5,828 bases of DNA from an uncultured Clostridia bacterium (GTDB lineage Bacteria; Bacillota; Clostridia; Christensenellales; UBA1242): contig CALWAB010000123.1 in the NCBI GenBank assembly GCA_944372745.1, positions 1 through 5,828 on the forward strand, written 5' to 3'. Both the position numbers and the translations under genes were made by a program. The notes under the pieces were generated by a model. It worked only from the letters and a program-made list of their open reading frames with translations, had not been told where the DNA came from and did not search any database. This document shows positions 5,677 to 5,828 of the stretch, in pieces. The first letter of the stretch is position 1. Every line of letters starts with the position of its first letter.

Positions 5677-5828
5677 GGCATATTACTTAAAAATTCAAAA
5701 TAAAGCAATAAATTATCAAAACGGCAAAATCAATGCTCAATATTAAAAATATATAATTAAATATATTATTTTCCTGTATTTAGCATAGAAAGAATTGCAA
5801 TATAAGTTCAAAAAAATAATTTTATTAT
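5677..5828. other. AT-rich intergenic end of window
   Basis: I see no gene, convincing promoter or structured element in these 152 bases. The sequence is strongly AT-rich with stops in every frame. Confidence 0.5.

Noticed and set aside
1..5828. CRISPR array, tRNA genes, or insertion-sequence ends
   Set aside because: I saw no regularly spaced repeats, no tRNA cloverleaf with a TTCGA-type arm, and no transposase or terminal inverted repeats. The only longer repeat is the pair at 3923-3968.

Overview
The window looks like a stretch of chromosome from an AT-rich Firmicutes-type bacterium, most likely a clostridial relative. Coding regions are roughly 35-40% GC by eye. Promoters are near-consensus sigma-A type, Shine-Dalgarno sites are strong AGGAG/AGGAGG, and Rho-independent terminators are clear. 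Tryptophan is encoded by TGG and TGA is not read through, so the genetic code looks standard. Everything recognisable lies on the + strand.

Layout. Positions 1-340 are non-coding and hold a consensus-like promoter (183-211) and a leader of about 120 nt with small repeats. Positions 341-3871 form a two-gene operon for a heterodimeric type IV ABC exporter. The first subunit gene (341-2133) is broken by an apparent one-base deletion at 761/762; restoring one T gives a continuous protein of about 597 residues. The second subunit gene (2114-3871, 585 aa) is intact, overlaps the first by 20 nt, and ends at a perfect GGGC/GCCC hairpin terminator. The two nucleotide-binding domains are asymmetric. 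Subunit 1 carries the degenerate Walker B (Asp for Glu) and a Gln in place of the switch His, but a canonical LSGGQ. Subunit 2 carries the catalytic Glu and His, but a variant LSAGQ signature.

Positions 3896-4177 are the most interesting part. This stretch has no supported gene, yet its core is about 49% GC in an AT-rich setting. It has tandem copies of a 17-18 bp motif at its 5' side, an 11-pair long-range helix closing several local hairpins, and its own strong terminator. I read it as an independently transcribed structured RNA. I cannot assign a family with confidence; the raiA-motif RNA of Firmicutes is the first candidate to test. Positions 4178-4560 are poorly understood. They hold a weak 62-codon ORF without a ribosome-binding site and about 180 nt of non-coding DNA with possible RNA structure, including a 9-mer shared with the upstream RNA.

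Positions 4561-5651 hold a promoter and a ketopantoate reductase (PanE/ApbA) family gene of 341 aa, apparently a single-gene unit. The last 177 bases are AT-rich and show nothing beyond a weak A/T hairpin.

The two protein-coding units do not obviously work together. One is a membrane efflux or export system and the other a cytoplasmic NADPH-dependent 2-oxoacid reductase. The RNA locus between them is bounded by terminators and looks like a separate unit.
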